Shown piece after piece: positions 14,143 to 23,082 of a stretch of 64,000 nt of DNA. The stretch spans positions 1 to 64,000 of the forward strand of contig NZ_MWZD01000024.1 in the NCBI RefSeq assembly GCF_002982315.1, in the 5' to 3' direction. How positions within the stretch are numbered: position 1 is the stretch's first letter; each line of letters opens with the position of its first letter. The translations under genes were made by a program, and so were the position numbers. The notes beneath the pieces are model-generated. The model saw nothing but the letters and a program-made list of their open reading frames with translations, made no database searches and was not told the origin of the DNA. This DNA comes from Leucobacter massiliensis. Its GTDB lineage: Bacteria; Actinomycetota; Actinomycetes; Actinomycetales; Microbacteriaceae.

Positions 14143-15993
14143 TCAGCGTGCGGGGACGTCGAGGCCGTTGGCGCGCTGGATCTCGCGCTGGTACTCGGCG
14201 ACCACGCTGCGGGACACCCGGCAGTCGAGCAGGATCGTGCCCCGTGCCCCGGCCGCGGTCCAGTCGCCGAGGGCGTCGAGGTCCGCGAGCCGTTCCACCC
14301 GCACCCCCTGCGCGCCCAGCGCCGTCGCGAGAGCCGCGAAGTCCACCTCGGGAATGAGCATGGGCTCCTGGTCGAGCCCCATCGTGCCGTAGAGGTGGAC
14401 CTCCGCGCCGTAGGCGCCGTCGTTCCAGACGACGATGACGCCGCTGGCGGAGCAGCGGATCGCGGTCTCGAGGTCGGCGAGGGCCATCAGCGCGCCGCCG
14501 TCGCCAGTGCTCAGCACGGTCGTGCTGTGCGGCGCCGCCGCGGCGACGCCCGCCACCGAGGGGAGGCCGAGGCCGATCGTCTGGTAGGCGGTGCCCACCA
14601 TGATCATGCGCTCGGGTGCGGCTACCGGCCAGAACATGTTCGCCCAGCCGATGAAGTGCCCGCCGTCGCTGGCGACGTGCCGCTCGGCGGGCAGGAGCTC
14701 GCCGATCCGCGCGGCGACCGCGCGGGGGTCGAGGCGGCCGTCGCCGCAGAGTCCCTCGGGGTGGGCCGTGCGCCCGGTGTCGCGCACGCGCAGCGTCCCG
14801 CCGGCTTCGAGGCCGGGCGTCGCCTCGCGCCACCCGCTCGGGGACCCCCCGGCATCCGTGAAGGCCGCGAGCAGGGAGCGCAGCGAGGAGCGGGCATCGC
14901 CCTGCAGCAGCATGTGGGTGATGGGGTGATTCGACGCCGGCGGCGCGAGCGGCTCCTCGTCGATGCGGATCACCGCGGTGCCCGGGCCGAAGAGATCCCC
15001 GAAGCGCATCGTGAACTGGTTGAGACTCGCCCCGACCACGACGGCGGCGTCGGCCGACTGGATCGTCGCCATCGCATCGTGCTGGCCGAATCCGCCTACC
15101 ACGCCGAGGTCGAAGCGCTGCTCGGGGAAGATGCCGCGGGCGAGCGCGGTGGTGCCCGTGAGCGCCCCCAGCGCGTCCGCGAGCTCGCCGAGCTCGGAGG
15201 CGGCACCGGCGAGGTGGGCCCCGCGTCCCGCGATGATCACCGGCCGCTCCGCGTGGAGCAGGGCCTGCACCGCGGCGTCGATCTGGTGGGCTGCCGGCCC
15301 GCCGCCTCCCGGCCCCGCGGTCCCTGGACCGGGCTCCGCGACCGAGGAGCCGTCCGCGGAGGTGGCGCCGGGCCCCGCGGCCTCCGTCGCGGGAAGGGTT
15401 CCCGCCACGGAGGCGCTGAGGGATGCGAGCACCGCCGGGTCGGCGAGGTCGATGCCGGGTGGTGGGGTTGCCGGGGCGAGCGAGGACGCGGGCTCGACCG
15501 TCGCCGCCGCGGCCAGGTCGTAGGGGATGGCGAGCACCACCGGGCGGCGCACCCGCTGCGCGTAGGCGACCGCGCGGTCCACGGTGCGCTCGATCCCCGT
15601 GACCGAGAGCGTGTGCGTGCGGACGCCGAGGGCGGCCGCGAGCATCTCCTGATCCACGTCCCAGGGGCGCGGGCCCCCGCTCGGGGCGTCGCCGACGGCC
15701 ACGAGCATGGGGGTGCGCGCCTGGGCCGCCTCGGCGAGGGCGGTGAGCGCGTTGGTGAAGCCCGCGCCATAGGTGGTGGTGGCGATCGCGAGGCGCCCGC
15801 TGACGCGCGTGTAGGCGTCGGCTGCCGCGACGGTCGCCGCCTCGTGGCGCACCGCCGTGTAGGGCACTCCGAGGTCGCCCAGGCTCTGGATCAGGTGCGC
15901 GTTGCCGTTGCCCATGAGGCCGAAGGCGTGGTGGGCGTGGCGGGCGAGGGCGGCGGCGAGGGCATGGGCGAGCGTGGGCGCGGCAGTGGACAT
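14143..15993 (-). CDS. thiamine pyrophosphate-dependent enzyme, acetolactate synthase-like
   Basis: A 616-residue TPP enzyme of the acetolactate synthase/benzoylformate decarboxylase superfamily. The N-terminal Pyr domain has the cofactor-activating Glu in AVRHEAATVAAADAY. The middle domain follows a Gly/Pro/Ala-rich linker near 210-235. The C-terminal PP domain has the metal/TPP motif GDGGALMALADLETAIRC ending in WNDGAYG. I cannot assign the substrate: IlvB, oxalyl-CoA, sulfoacetaldehyde and 2-oxo-acid decarboxylases share the fold. The start ATG at 15993 has AAGGA upstream; the open frame extends 70 codons further without homology. Its neighbours, an IclR regulator and a 3-hydroxybenzoate hydroxylase gene, suggest a role in aromatic-acid catabolism (inference). 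Confidence 0.8.
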   Translation of the reverse strand: MSTAAPTLAHALAAALARHAHHAFGLMGNGNAHLIQSLGDLGVPYTAVRHEAATVAAADAYTRVSGRLAIATTTYGAGFTNALTALAEAAQARTPMLVAVGDAPSGGPRPWDVDQEMLAAALGVRTHTLSVTGIERTVDRAVAYAQRVRRPVVLAIPYDLAAAATVEPASSLAPATPPPGIDLADPAVLASLSASVAGTLPATEAAGPGATSADGSSVAEPGPGTAGPGGGGPAAHQIDAAVQALLHAERPVIIAGRGAHLAGAASELGELADALGALTGTTALARGIFPEQRFDLGVVGGFGQHDAMATIQSADAAVVVGASLNQFTMRFGDLFGPGTAVIRIDEEPLAPPASNHPITHMLLQGDARSSLRSLLAAFTDAGGSPSGWREATPGLEAGGTLRVRDTGRTAHPEGLCGDGRLDPRAVAARIGELLPAERHVASDGGHFIGWANMFWPVAAPERMIMVGTAYQTIGLGLPSVAGVAAAAPHSTTVLSTGDGGALMALADLETAIRCSASGVIVVWNDGAYGAEVHLYGTMGLDQEPMLIPEVDFAALATALGAQGVRVERLADLDALGDWTAAGARGTILLDCRVSRSVVAEYQREIQRANGLDVPAR

Positions 15994-16226
15994 CACAGAT
16001 CCTTGGGAGAAGTCGAGCGACAGAGAAACCGTGTATGTCTCGCCGGGCGCCTGCGCCGCGACAGCAACGCCCCTTTTTCGGGCGTCTTCGCCGGCCGGGC
16101 CGGTGCGCACCGGCCGGGCTGGACGAGGATCAGTGTAGCGCCCCTCCGGCGCATGCCCGCAAGCGGTGCCCGCAAGCGGTGCCCGAGCCGGATGCGGCCG
16201 CATCGCCCGGGGAGTGCCGGAGCGGC

Positions 16227-16985
16227 TCAGCGGTAGTTCTGGGCGATGCGCTCGGCGGCCCGCTGCATGGCGGAGACGACGTCGTCGACGTCCTCGGGGA
16301 CGTTGAAGTGCACGACGGCGACGGCGGCCGGCGGTTCGTCGGCGACGCGCAGCGGCACCGCGATCCCCGTGACCCCGTCGATCACCTCGGCGCGGCTGAT
16401 GGCGTAGCCGTCCCTCCGCGCCTGGGCGGCGGCGGCGCTGAGCTCGGGTGAGCCGAGGTGGGCGGTGCGTTCGGCAGGGGACAGCGTCGATTCGATGGCG
16501 TGGCCGGGAGCCCCGCGGTCGACCGGGTGCCGGACGCCGGGGTTGCGGGAGATCGTGGCGGCGACGTTCGAGGGCTCTGAGGTGACGAGCGTGACGACCT
16601 CGTCGGCGTCCAGCACCGTGACGAACGCCGTCATGCCGAGGGCGTAGGCGAGCTCCGTGACGGCGGGCATGGCCGCGGTGTGCAGGGCCGGGGCGACGCC
16701 GCGTGCGAGGACGGTGAGCTTGGGGCCGAGGCGGATCCTCCCGGCTTGGTCGCGGGTGACGAAGCGTCGCTGTTCGAGCGTGCGCAGCACCCGGTAGGCG
16801 TTGGAGCGGTGGACGCCGAGGCGCTCGGCGAGATCCGCGATGGAGATCGGGTGCTCGGCCTCGGCGAGGAGCTCGAGGGCGCGCAGGCCCCGGTCGAGGG
16901 TCTGCGATCCGGCCGCGCGGGTCTCGGACGGCTGCCGCCCGGTGGCGGTGCTCGCTGGCTCACTCGGCGACGTCATGACTTCCAT
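16227..16985 (-). CDS. IclR-family transcriptional regulator
   Basis: A 252-residue regulator. Residues about 28-90 are the winged helix (TLDRGLRALELLAEAEHP, then IADLAERLGVHRSNAYRVLRTL), and residues 95-250 form the GAF-like IclR effector domain with HPVDRGAPGHAI and DGYAISRAEVIDGVTGIAVP. The gene is divergent from the MobA-like hydroxylase gene and upstream of the TPP enzyme gene, the usual layout for a local regulator of an aromatic acid pathway. ATG 16985 is used; the ATG three codons later (16976) is equally possible. An AT-rich inverted repeat in the divergent gap is the candidate operator. Confidence 0.86.
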   Translation of the reverse strand: MEVMTSPSEPASTATGRQPSETRAAGSQTLDRGLRALELLAEAEHPISIADLAERLGVHRSNAYRVLRTLEQRRFVTRDQAGRIRLGPKLTVLARGVAPALHTAAMPAVTELAYALGMTAFVTVLDADEVVTLVTSEPSNVAATISRNPGVRHPVDRGAPGHAIESTLSPAERTAHLGSPELSAAAAQARRDGYAISRAEVIDGVTGIAVPLRVADEPPAAVAVVHFNVPEDVDDVVSAMQRAAERIAQNYR

Positions 16986-17009
16986 TCTGGCCGAGGTGCG
17001 AATCGAGTG

Positions 17010-17038
17010 TTGTGCCCGCCCGTCCCGGCGCCTATGCT
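17010..17038 (+). promoter_or_regulatory. candidate sigma70-type promoter for the hydroxylase gene
   Basis: TTGTGC (17010-17015) and TATGCT (17033-17038) are separated by 17 bases, which would start transcription near 17045, about 70 bases before the GTG start. Confidence 0.5.
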
Positions 17039-17047
17039 AACTGTGCG

Positions 17048-17079
17048 TTATTCAAACCTAGTGTTCAAATAGCGAATAA
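17048..17079. promoter_or_regulatory. candidate IclR operator in the divergent gap
   Basis: TTATTC (17048-17053) and GAATAA (17074-17079) form an inverted repeat around 20 bases. TTCAAA also repeats directly at 17051-17056 and 17064-17069. The AT-rich block stands out in the GC-rich background and lies just past the predicted transcription start of the hydroxylase gene, a repressor position. Confidence 0.45.
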
Positions 17080-17116
17080 GCAATCGCGGGTTTCCGCGCC
17101 GCCACGAGGAGAAACA

Positions 17117-19027
17117 GTGCAGTTCCACCACCACGGATACGTCTCAACCGATCCCCGCGTCCTCCCGGCCGCCGGCGTCGGGCTCGATCGCCCCGCCGAA
17201 CTGCCCTCGGAGGTCGACGTGCTCATCGTCGGCTCGGGCCCCGCGGGCATCACCGCGGCCGCGCAGCTCGCGCACTTCCCCGGCGTCGTCACCCGCATCG
17301 TCGAGCGCCGGGACGGACGACTCGTGCTCGGCCAGGCCGACGGCATCCAGGCCCGCAGCGTCGAGACCTTCCAGGCCTTCGGCTTCGCCGGCCAGATCAT
17401 CGAAGAGGCGTACCGGATCACCGAGACCGCGTTCTGGAGCCCCGACCCCGAGCGGCCCGAGGACATCGTGCGCAGCTCCATCACGCCCGACGATCCGAAC
17501 GGGATCAGCGAGTTCCCACACCTCATCGTCAACCAGGCGCGCGTCATCGACTACTTCGCCGAGTACGCCCGCCGCGGGCCGGCCCGCGGCGACGTCGACT
17601 ACGGCTACGAGTTCGTGGGCCTGCGCGTCACGGGCGAGGGCGACTACCCCGTCGAGGTCACCCTGCGCCGGGTCAGCGGCTACGCCGGTGCCGGCATCAA
17701 CGCGGTGAAGGCCGGGGGCGGCGAGGGCGAGGGCGAGACCCTCACCGTGCGCGCCAAGTACGTCGTCGGCGCCGACGGCGCCCGCTCCGAGGTGCGCCGC
17801 TCCATCGGCGGCTCGCTCGCGGGCTCCGCCTCCCTGCACGCCTGGGGCGTGATGGATGTGCTCGCCGTCACCGACTTCCCCGACTACCGCAAGAAGTGCA
17901 TCATCCACTCCGAGGCCGGGAGCATCCTGCACATTCCCCGCGAGGGCAACCATCTGGCCCGCATCTACGTCGACCTCGGCGAGACCGACGAGCACGACGG
18001 CGGCAAGGTCCGCGACACCCCGCTGGAGGAGATCGTCGCGCGGGCGAACGCGATCCTGCACCCCTACACCCTCGACGTGCGCGACGTGCCCTGGCACAGC
18101 GTCTACGAGGTCGCGCACCGCCTCACCGACCGCTTCGACGACGCGGCCACCTCGCCCGACGGCAAGGGGCGCGTGTTCCTGATGGGCGACGCCTGCCACA
18201 CGCACAGCGCGAAGGCCGGGCAGGGCATGAACGTCTCCATGCAGGACGGCTGGAACCTGGGCTGGAAACTCGGCTACGTGCTGGAGGGCCGCAGCCCCGA
18301 GTCGCTGCTCGCCACCTACTCCGACGAGCGGCAGGTCACCGCCAAGAACCTCATCGACTTCGACCTGGAGTGGTCGACGCTCATGGCGAAGAAGCCCGAG
18401 GAGTTCGATTCCCCCGGCGAGGTCGAGGAGTTCTACGTGCGCACCGCCGAGTTCCCCGCGGGCTTCATGACCGAGTACACCGAGTCGATGCTCACGAGCG
18501 ACGGGGCGCACCAGGAGCTCGCGAGCGGCTTCCCGATCGGCAAGCGCTTCAAGTCGGTGCGGACGACGCGCGTCGCCGACGCCGTCGAGGTGCACCTCGG
18601 TCACCACCACCGCGCTGACGGGCGGTTCCGCGTCTACGCCTTCGCGGACGCTTCGGGGGAGCGGCTGGAGCGGTGGGCCGACTGGGTGCACCACGCGGAC
18701 GGCTCGCCCGTGCGGAGATTCACCCCGGCGGGCGCCGACCTCGACGCCTACTTCGACGTGAAGGCGGTCTATCAGCAGCACCACCACGATGTCGATCTCG
18801 CGCGCGTGCCGCGGCTCTTCCTGCCGGCCTCCGGGCCCTTCGGCCTCACCGACTACGAGAAGGTCTACGCGGCGCTGCCCGGGGAGGACATCTTCGAGCT
18901 GCGCGGGATCTCGCGCGAGGGCGCCGTGGTCGTGGTGCGCCCCGACCACTACGTCTCGGCGATCCTGCCGCTCGACGACCCCGAGGCGCTCGGCGCCTTC
19001 TTCGCGGGCGTGTTCCTCCCGCGCTGA
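17117..19027 (+). CDS. mobA: 3-hydroxybenzoate 4-monooxygenase (MobA-like FAD hydroxylase)
   Basis: A 636-residue single-component flavin hydroxylase, expected to convert 3-hydroxybenzoate to protocatechuate with NADPH and O2. The FAD motif VLIVGSGPAGITAAAQL is at residues 35-51, the ADG motif is in YVVGADGARSEVRRS, and GDACHTHSAKAGQGMN near residue 357 binds FAD and pyrophosphate. The C-terminal thioredoxin-like dimer domain ends in FELRGIS and VVVRPDHYVSAILPL. Length and stretches such as AWGVMDVLAVTDFPD and NQARVIDYF agree with Comamonas MobA as I remember it. Phenol 2-monooxygenase is the main alternative. The GTG at 17117 follows GAGGAGAAACA and begins the homology (MQFHHHGYV). No protocatechuate ring-cleavage gene is in the window. 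Confidence 0.82.
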   Translation: MQFHHHGYVSTDPRVLPAAGVGLDRPAELPSEVDVLIVGSGPAGITAAAQLAHFPGVVTRIVERRDGRLVLGQADGIQARSVETFQAFGFAGQIIEEAYRITETAFWSPDPERPEDIVRSSITPDDPNGISEFPHLIVNQARVIDYFAEYARRGPARGDVDYGYEFVGLRVTGEGDYPVEVTLRRVSGYAGAGINAVKAGGGEGEGETLTVRAKYVVGADGARSEVRRSIGGSLAGSASLHAWGVMDVLAVTDFPDYRKKCIIHSEAGSILHIPREGNHLARIYVDLGETDEHDGGKVRDTPLEEIVARANAILHPYTLDVRDVPWHSVYEVAHRLTDRFDDAATSPDGKGRVFLMGDACHTHSAKAGQGMNVSMQDGWNLGWKLGYVLEGRSPESLLATYSDERQVTAKNLIDFDLEWSTLMAKKPEEFDSPGEVEEFYVRTAEFPAGFMTEYTESMLTSDGAHQELASGFPIGKRFKSVRTTRVADAVEVHLGHHHRADGRFRVYAFADASGERLERWADWVHHADGSPVRRFTPAGADLDAYFDVKAVYQQHHHDVDLARVPRLFLPASGPFGLTDYEKVYAALPGEDIFELRGISREGAVVVVRPDHYVSAILPLDDPEALGAFFAGVFLPR

Positions 19028-19043
19028 CGCCGCGCGGTAAGCA

Positions 19044-19092
19044 ACGCAGCCGGCCCCGGGATCCGAATGGCGGATCCCGGGGCCGGCTGCGT
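19044..19092. terminator. 22-bp-stem bidirectional terminator
   Basis: A perfect 22-bp inverted repeat (19044-19065 with 19071-19092) around AATGG, between the convergent hydroxylase and semialdehyde dehydrogenase genes. It is the strongest hairpin in the window and probably stops both transcripts. Confidence 0.88.
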
Positions 19093-19106
19093 GCGCGCGC
19101 GACCGC

Positions 19107-20462
19107 TTACTTCTCGGCGAAGCGGAAGAGCTTCTTGTTGGCGAACTCGAGCATGCCGACCTTGCCGAGCTCACGGCCGTAGCCCGACTTCTTCACGCCG
19201 CCGAAGGGCACATCGGCGCCCTCCAGGCCGGCGGCGCCGATGAACACCATGCCCACGTCGAGCTGGTTGCCCACCCGCTCCGCGCGCTCCAGGTCGTCGC
19301 AGATGATGACCGAGCCGAGGCCGTAGGGCGAGGAGTTGGCCAGCTCGATGGCCTCCTCGTCGCTCGACACCTTGTAGAGCTGGGCGACGGGGCCGAACAG
19401 CTCCTGGCTGTAGACGTCCATCGACGGCGTGATGTTGGTGAGCACCGTCGGCGTGAACACATTGCCCTCGGGGGAGCCGTTGCCCACGAGCACCTCGGCG
19501 CCCTGCTCGATCGCGCCCTGCACCTGGCCCGAGAGGGTCTTCGTGGCCGCGGCGGAGGACAGCGGGCCGAAGTCGTCGCCGTAGCTCTGGCCGCCGATCG
19601 CCGCCACGAACTTCTCCTTGAAGGCGTCGAACAGGGTGTCGATGACGACGATGCGCTTGGAACCGTTGCAGGCCTGGCCGGTGTTCTCCATTCGGCCGCC
19701 CACGGCGTGCTCGACCGCGTGGTCGAGGTCGTCGGTGTCGAGCACGAGGAACACGTCGGAGCCGCCCAGCTCGAGCACGCACTTCTTCAGCGCGCGACCG
19801 GCCTGCTCGGCCACGATCGCACCGGCGCGCTCGGAGCCGGTGAGCGAGACGCCCTGGATCCGGTCGTCGGCGATGATGCCCTCGATCTGCTCGTGGGTGG
19901 CGAAGACGTTGACGTAGGCGCCCTCGGGGAAGCCCGCGTCGCGGAACAGCTGCTCGAGCGCGAGCGCCGACTCCGGGCACTGCGCGGCGTGCTTCAGGAT
20001 GATCGTGTTGCCGAGGATCAGGTTCGGCACGGCGAAACGGGCGACCTGGTAGTACGGGTAGTTCCAGGGCATGATGCCGAGGATCACGCCGGTGCCCTGG
20101 AATCGGAAGAACGAGCGCAGCCCGTCCTCGACCTCGAGCTGCTCATCCGCGAGCCACTTCTCGGCATTCTTCGCGAACGCCGCGGTGATGGCCCCGGAGA
20201 ACTCGGCCTCGCCGACGGACTGGTCCAGCGGCTTGCCCATCTCGCGATTGATGATCGCGCCCAGCTCTTCCTTGCGCTCCTCAAAGAGCTCGGCCGCCCG
20301 CTGGGCGAGGGCCGCGCGCTCAGCCACCGTGGTCTTGCGGGCCCAGTCCTTGTAGGCCTGGTGCGCCGACGCCAGGCTGGCCTCGATCTCCTCAGCGGTC
20401 GCGTCGGGGTACTCGGCGAGGGTCTCGCCCGTTGCCGGATTGATGACGGCGAAGGTGCCCAT
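19107..20462 (-). CDS. gabD: succinate-semialdehyde dehydrogenase
   Basis: A 451-residue aldehyde dehydrogenase of the short SSADH class. It oxidises succinate semialdehyde to succinate with NAD(P)+. Active-site residues are Asn134 in MPWNYP, Glu231 in LELGGSD and Cys265 in NTGQACNGSKR. The NPATGETLAEYP start and the Ala-Ala in KHAAQCP after the cofactor lysine are typical of the YneI/GabD2 subfamily. The ATG at 20462 is preceded by AAGGAG on the minus strand. It stands alone, divergent from a permease gene, but the substrate is also the product of HpaI in the hpa block, so it may complete that pathway (inference). Confidence 0.82.
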   Translation of the reverse strand: MGTFAVINPATGETLAEYPDATAEEIEASLASAHQAYKDWARKTTVAERAALAQRAAELFEERKEELGAIINREMGKPLDQSVGEAEFSGAITAAFAKNAEKWLADEQLEVEDGLRSFFRFQGTGVILGIMPWNYPYYQVARFAVPNLILGNTIILKHAAQCPESALALEQLFRDAGFPEGAYVNVFATHEQIEGIIADDRIQGVSLTGSERAGAIVAEQAGRALKKCVLELGGSDVFLVLDTDDLDHAVEHAVGGRMENTGQACNGSKRIVVIDTLFDAFKEKFVAAIGGQSYGDDFGPLSSAAATKTLSGQVQGAIEQGAEVLVGNGSPEGNVFTPTVLTNITPSMDVYSQELFGPVAQLYKVSSDEEAIELANSSPYGLGSVIICDDLERAERVGNQLDVGMVFIGAAGLEGADVPFGGVKKSGYGRELGKVGMLEFANKKLFRFAEK

Positions 20463-20662
20463 AGATGACTCACTCCTTAGTGACTTCGTCGGTGTTGGGG
20501 GTTGCCCCAGTCTCCCACACCCTCCCCGCCAGCACTACCGGTGAACGCGCAGGAATCACCTCCGCTCCACGGCATCGCGCGCGCGAAATCGCATGCCTTC
20601 CGGCGCCTTCGCTGCGGAATCAGTGGAATCCGGCCACCGGTCCGGTCTCGCGGAGGCGCCGC

Positions 20663-22201
20663 ATGCAGCAGAATGTCCGCATGGGGAAACACACACTCGA
20701 CAATGCCACCGACACCGGGCACATCCACGTCGGCAAGGGCCTCAACCAGGGGGCCCTCGGCGTGGTCGGCTCCACCGTCATCGGCCTCGCATCGACCGCG
20801 CCGCTCTACTCGCTCGCGGCGACGCTCGGCTATGTGATCCTGGCCGTCGGGGCCCAGGCGCCGCTCGTGTTCATCGTCGCGTGCATCCCGATGATCTTCG
20901 CGGCCTTCGCCTACCAGGAGCTCAACCGTGAGATGCCCGACTGCGGCACCACCTTCGTGTGGGGCACCAAGGCGTTCGGGCCCGTGATCGGCTGGCTCGG
21001 GGGCTGGGCCGTCGCGGTGTCGGCGATCATGGTGCTCGCCAATGTGGGCGAGATCACCGGCAAGTACTTCTGGCTGCTGCTGGGCAACCAGGAGTTCGCC
21101 GGCAACCGGGTGATCGTCGTCGCGACCTCCGTCGTGTTCATGGCGATCATGACCTTCGTGAGCACCATCGGCGTGCAGATGGGGGAGCGCCTGCAGATGG
21201 TGCTCATGACGGTGCAGATCGTCGCGATGGTGCTCTTCGGCGTCCTCGCGCTCGTGCACGCGCTCGGCGGCGGCAACGCCGGCTCGATCGCCTTCGACTG
21301 GCAGTGGTTCAACCCGGCGGAGCTCGGATCCTGGTCGGGCTTCATGGAGGGGGTGCTGCTCGCGCTCTTCATCTACTGGGGCTGGGACACCTGCCTCGCG
21401 CTCAACGAGGAGACGAAGAACCCCAGGAAGACGCCGGGCCGCGCGGCCCTGTCGAGCATCGTCGTCCTCATCGTGCTCTACGTCGGCGTGTCGATCGCCG
21501 TCATGATGTTCGCGGGCTTCGGGGACACCGGCTACGGGCTGACCAACGCCGAGAACCTCGACGACGTCTTCTCGGTGCTGGGCGAGGCGCTCTTCGGCCC
21601 GTGGGGCTGGTTCCTGCTGCTCGGCGTGATGCTCTCGGCGGCGTCCTCGACTCAGACCACGATCCTGCCGACCGCTCGCGGCACGCTCTCGATGGCGGTC
21701 TACCGCGCGCTGCCGGCGAAGTTCGCAGAACTGCACCCCAGCTTCAAGACGCCCTGGTTCTCGACCACCCTGATGGGCGTCACCGCGATCATCTACTACG
21801 TCGGCATGTCGATCCTGTCCGAGGACATGCTCGCGGACTCGCTCACCTCGATGGGCCTCGCCGTCGCGCTCTACTACGCCATCACCTCCTTCGCCTGCGT
21901 CTGGTACTTCCGCGGGACGCTCAGGGACAGCGCGCGCAATCTCTGGATGCGGGGGATCCTGCCGCTGCTCGGCGGACTGCTGCTGGGCTACGCCTTCGTG
22001 CAGTCCGCGATCGACATGTGGAGCACCGACTACAGCGAGACGGTGCTGCTGGGCGTCGGCGGCGCCTTCGTCATCGGCGTGGGAGCGATCCTGCTCGGCT
22101 TCGTGCTCATGGGCCTCTGGTGGCTCCGTCCGGGCTCCCGGCCGTTCTTCCGCGGCGAGAGCCTGAACCGGGACACCCCGGTCCTCGTGCCCGACGAGTG
22201 A
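20663..22201 (+). CDS. APC-family amino acid permease
   Basis: A 512-residue inner-membrane transporter with about 12 predicted helices. The first helix holds GALGVVGSTVIGLASTAPLYSL, the unwound-helix region typical of APC transporters. WGWDTCLALNEETKNPRKTP in helix 8 resembles the actinobacterial APC consensus with the conserved glutamate and NP. The substrate is probably an amino acid, amine or carboxylate; sequence does not decide. ATG 20663 follows CGGAGG by six bases; an ATG at 20681 is an alternative. The gene is divergent from gabD, with which it could form a GABA or amine uptake and degradation unit (inference). Confidence 0.85.
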   Translation: MQQNVRMGKHTLDNATDTGHIHVGKGLNQGALGVVGSTVIGLASTAPLYSLAATLGYVILAVGAQAPLVFIVACIPMIFAAFAYQELNREMPDCGTTFVWGTKAFGPVIGWLGGWAVAVSAIMVLANVGEITGKYFWLLLGNQEFAGNRVIVVATSVVFMAIMTFVSTIGVQMGERLQMVLMTVQIVAMVLFGVLALVHALGGGNAGSIAFDWQWFNPAELGSWSGFMEGVLLALFIYWGWDTCLALNEETKNPRKTPGRAALSSIVVLIVLYVGVSIAVMMFAGFGDTGYGLTNAENLDDVFSVLGEALFGPWGWFLLLGVMLSAASSTQTTILPTARGTLSMAVYRALPAKFAELHPSFKTPWFSTTLMGVTAIIYYVGMSILSEDMLADSLTSMGLAVALYYAITSFACVWYFRGTLRDSARNLWMRGILPLLGGLLLGYAFVQSAIDMWSTDYSETVLLGVGGAFVIGVGAILLGFVLMGLWWLRPGSRPFFRGESLNRDTPVLVPDE

Positions 22202-22296
22202 CCCGCCGGCGTTCCCGCCGCACGAGACCGCATCGTCACGGTCCCTTCACGCTCCTGTGACGGGCCGTAACTCCGGCGTCACGCGGGTGCGCTGCA

Positions 22297-22962
22297 ATGG
22301 ACGGCATGAGCACCCCGGTCACCGTCGAAGTCACTCGGCAGACGCCCGCCGCACGCGGCGGCGAGGCGGCCGCGTGGATCGAGGAGGGGCTGCGGCTCGC
22401 CCGCGAGTTCGAGGGGTGCCTCGGCGGCGGGGTGCTGCGCGACGCTGGCGACGCCGGTGTGCTCCACACGATCTACCGCTTCGCCGATGAGCGCACGCTC
22501 ACCGCCTGGGAGCAGTCCGAGCAGCGACGACGCTGGCTCGACGCGGGCTCCCCGTTCGTCCTCGATGCCCGGGTGCAGCGTCGCACCGGCATCGAGGGCT
22601 GGTTCGACGCGCCGCAGCTGCGCCGGAGCGTGAATCCGCGCACCGGGCTCGGCCGCATGATCGCGGTGCGCTCGGCGCCGCGGCGCTGGAAGCAGGCGAC
22701 CGCGATCTGGATCGGCATGTACCCGGTGAACGTGCTGAGCTCCTGGCTCATCGCGCAGCTGCCCTGGTGGGGCGGCCTCGCCATCCCCGTCCGCTCGGCG
22801 ATGCTCGTCTCGGTGCTCGCCCCGCTCATGACCTTCGTGATGATGCCGGCGGTGACGCGCGTGCTCCGCCCGTGGCTGCGGCGCGACGCCCGCGTGATCA
22901 GGACGGAGCGCTCGCTGCTCGCCGCACTCGACTCGCGCGCGGCCGGGCCCCGCTCCGGCTGA
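22297..22962 (+). CDS. ABM-domain (antibiotic biosynthesis monooxygenase-like) membrane protein
   Basis: A 221-residue protein. Residues about 5-95 resemble a dimeric alpha-beta barrel ABM domain (VTVEVTRQT, IYRFADERTLTAWEQSEQ). Two membrane segments follow near 130-155 and 165-185 (MYPVNVLSSWLIAQLPW; AMLVSVLAPLMTFVMMPAV), ending in a basic tail. This fusion is common in actinobacteria, and its function is not established. The start could also be the ATG at 22306, which follows the first codons MDG. It is downstream of the permease gene by 95 bases, possibly co-transcribed. Confidence 0.7.
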   Translation: MDGMSTPVTVEVTRQTPAARGGEAAAWIEEGLRLAREFEGCLGGGVLRDAGDAGVLHTIYRFADERTLTAWEQSEQRRRWLDAGSPFVLDARVQRRTGIEGWFDAPQLRRSVNPRTGLGRMIAVRSAPRRWKQATAIWIGMYPVNVLSSWLIAQLPWWGGLAIPVRSAMLVSVLAPLMTFVMMPAVTRVLRPWLRRDARVIRTERSLLAALDSRAAGPRSG

Positions 22963-22972
22963 GGCGGGCGAC

Positions 22973-23010
22973 GGCGCGGTGCCCGCGTTCCGGCGCGGTG
23001 CCCGCGTTCC
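22973..23010. repeat. 19-bp perfect tandem duplication
   Basis: GGCGCGGTGCCCGCGTTCC occurs twice back to back (22973-22991, 22992-23010), just after the ABM-protein stop codon. It looks like a local slippage product; no function is apparent. Confidence 0.75.
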
Positions 23011-23082
23011 GGCGTGGCTTCGATGGGACGCCTGGGACACGTTCCGCGTGCGCCGGTACGAGCCTGCCCTCGTGGATGCCGG

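Noticed and set aside
16021-16050. Third copy of the palindromic element near 16030 (GTGTATGTCTCGCC)
   Set aside because: Only about 14 bases are similar, with mismatches, and no second arm or loop is present.
13090-16236. 1048-codon frame beginning with the AbiEi-like gene
   Set aside because: Only the part up to about 14060 has homology. The rest is antisense to the TPP enzyme gene and stays open only because of high GC. I treat it as a truncated gene.
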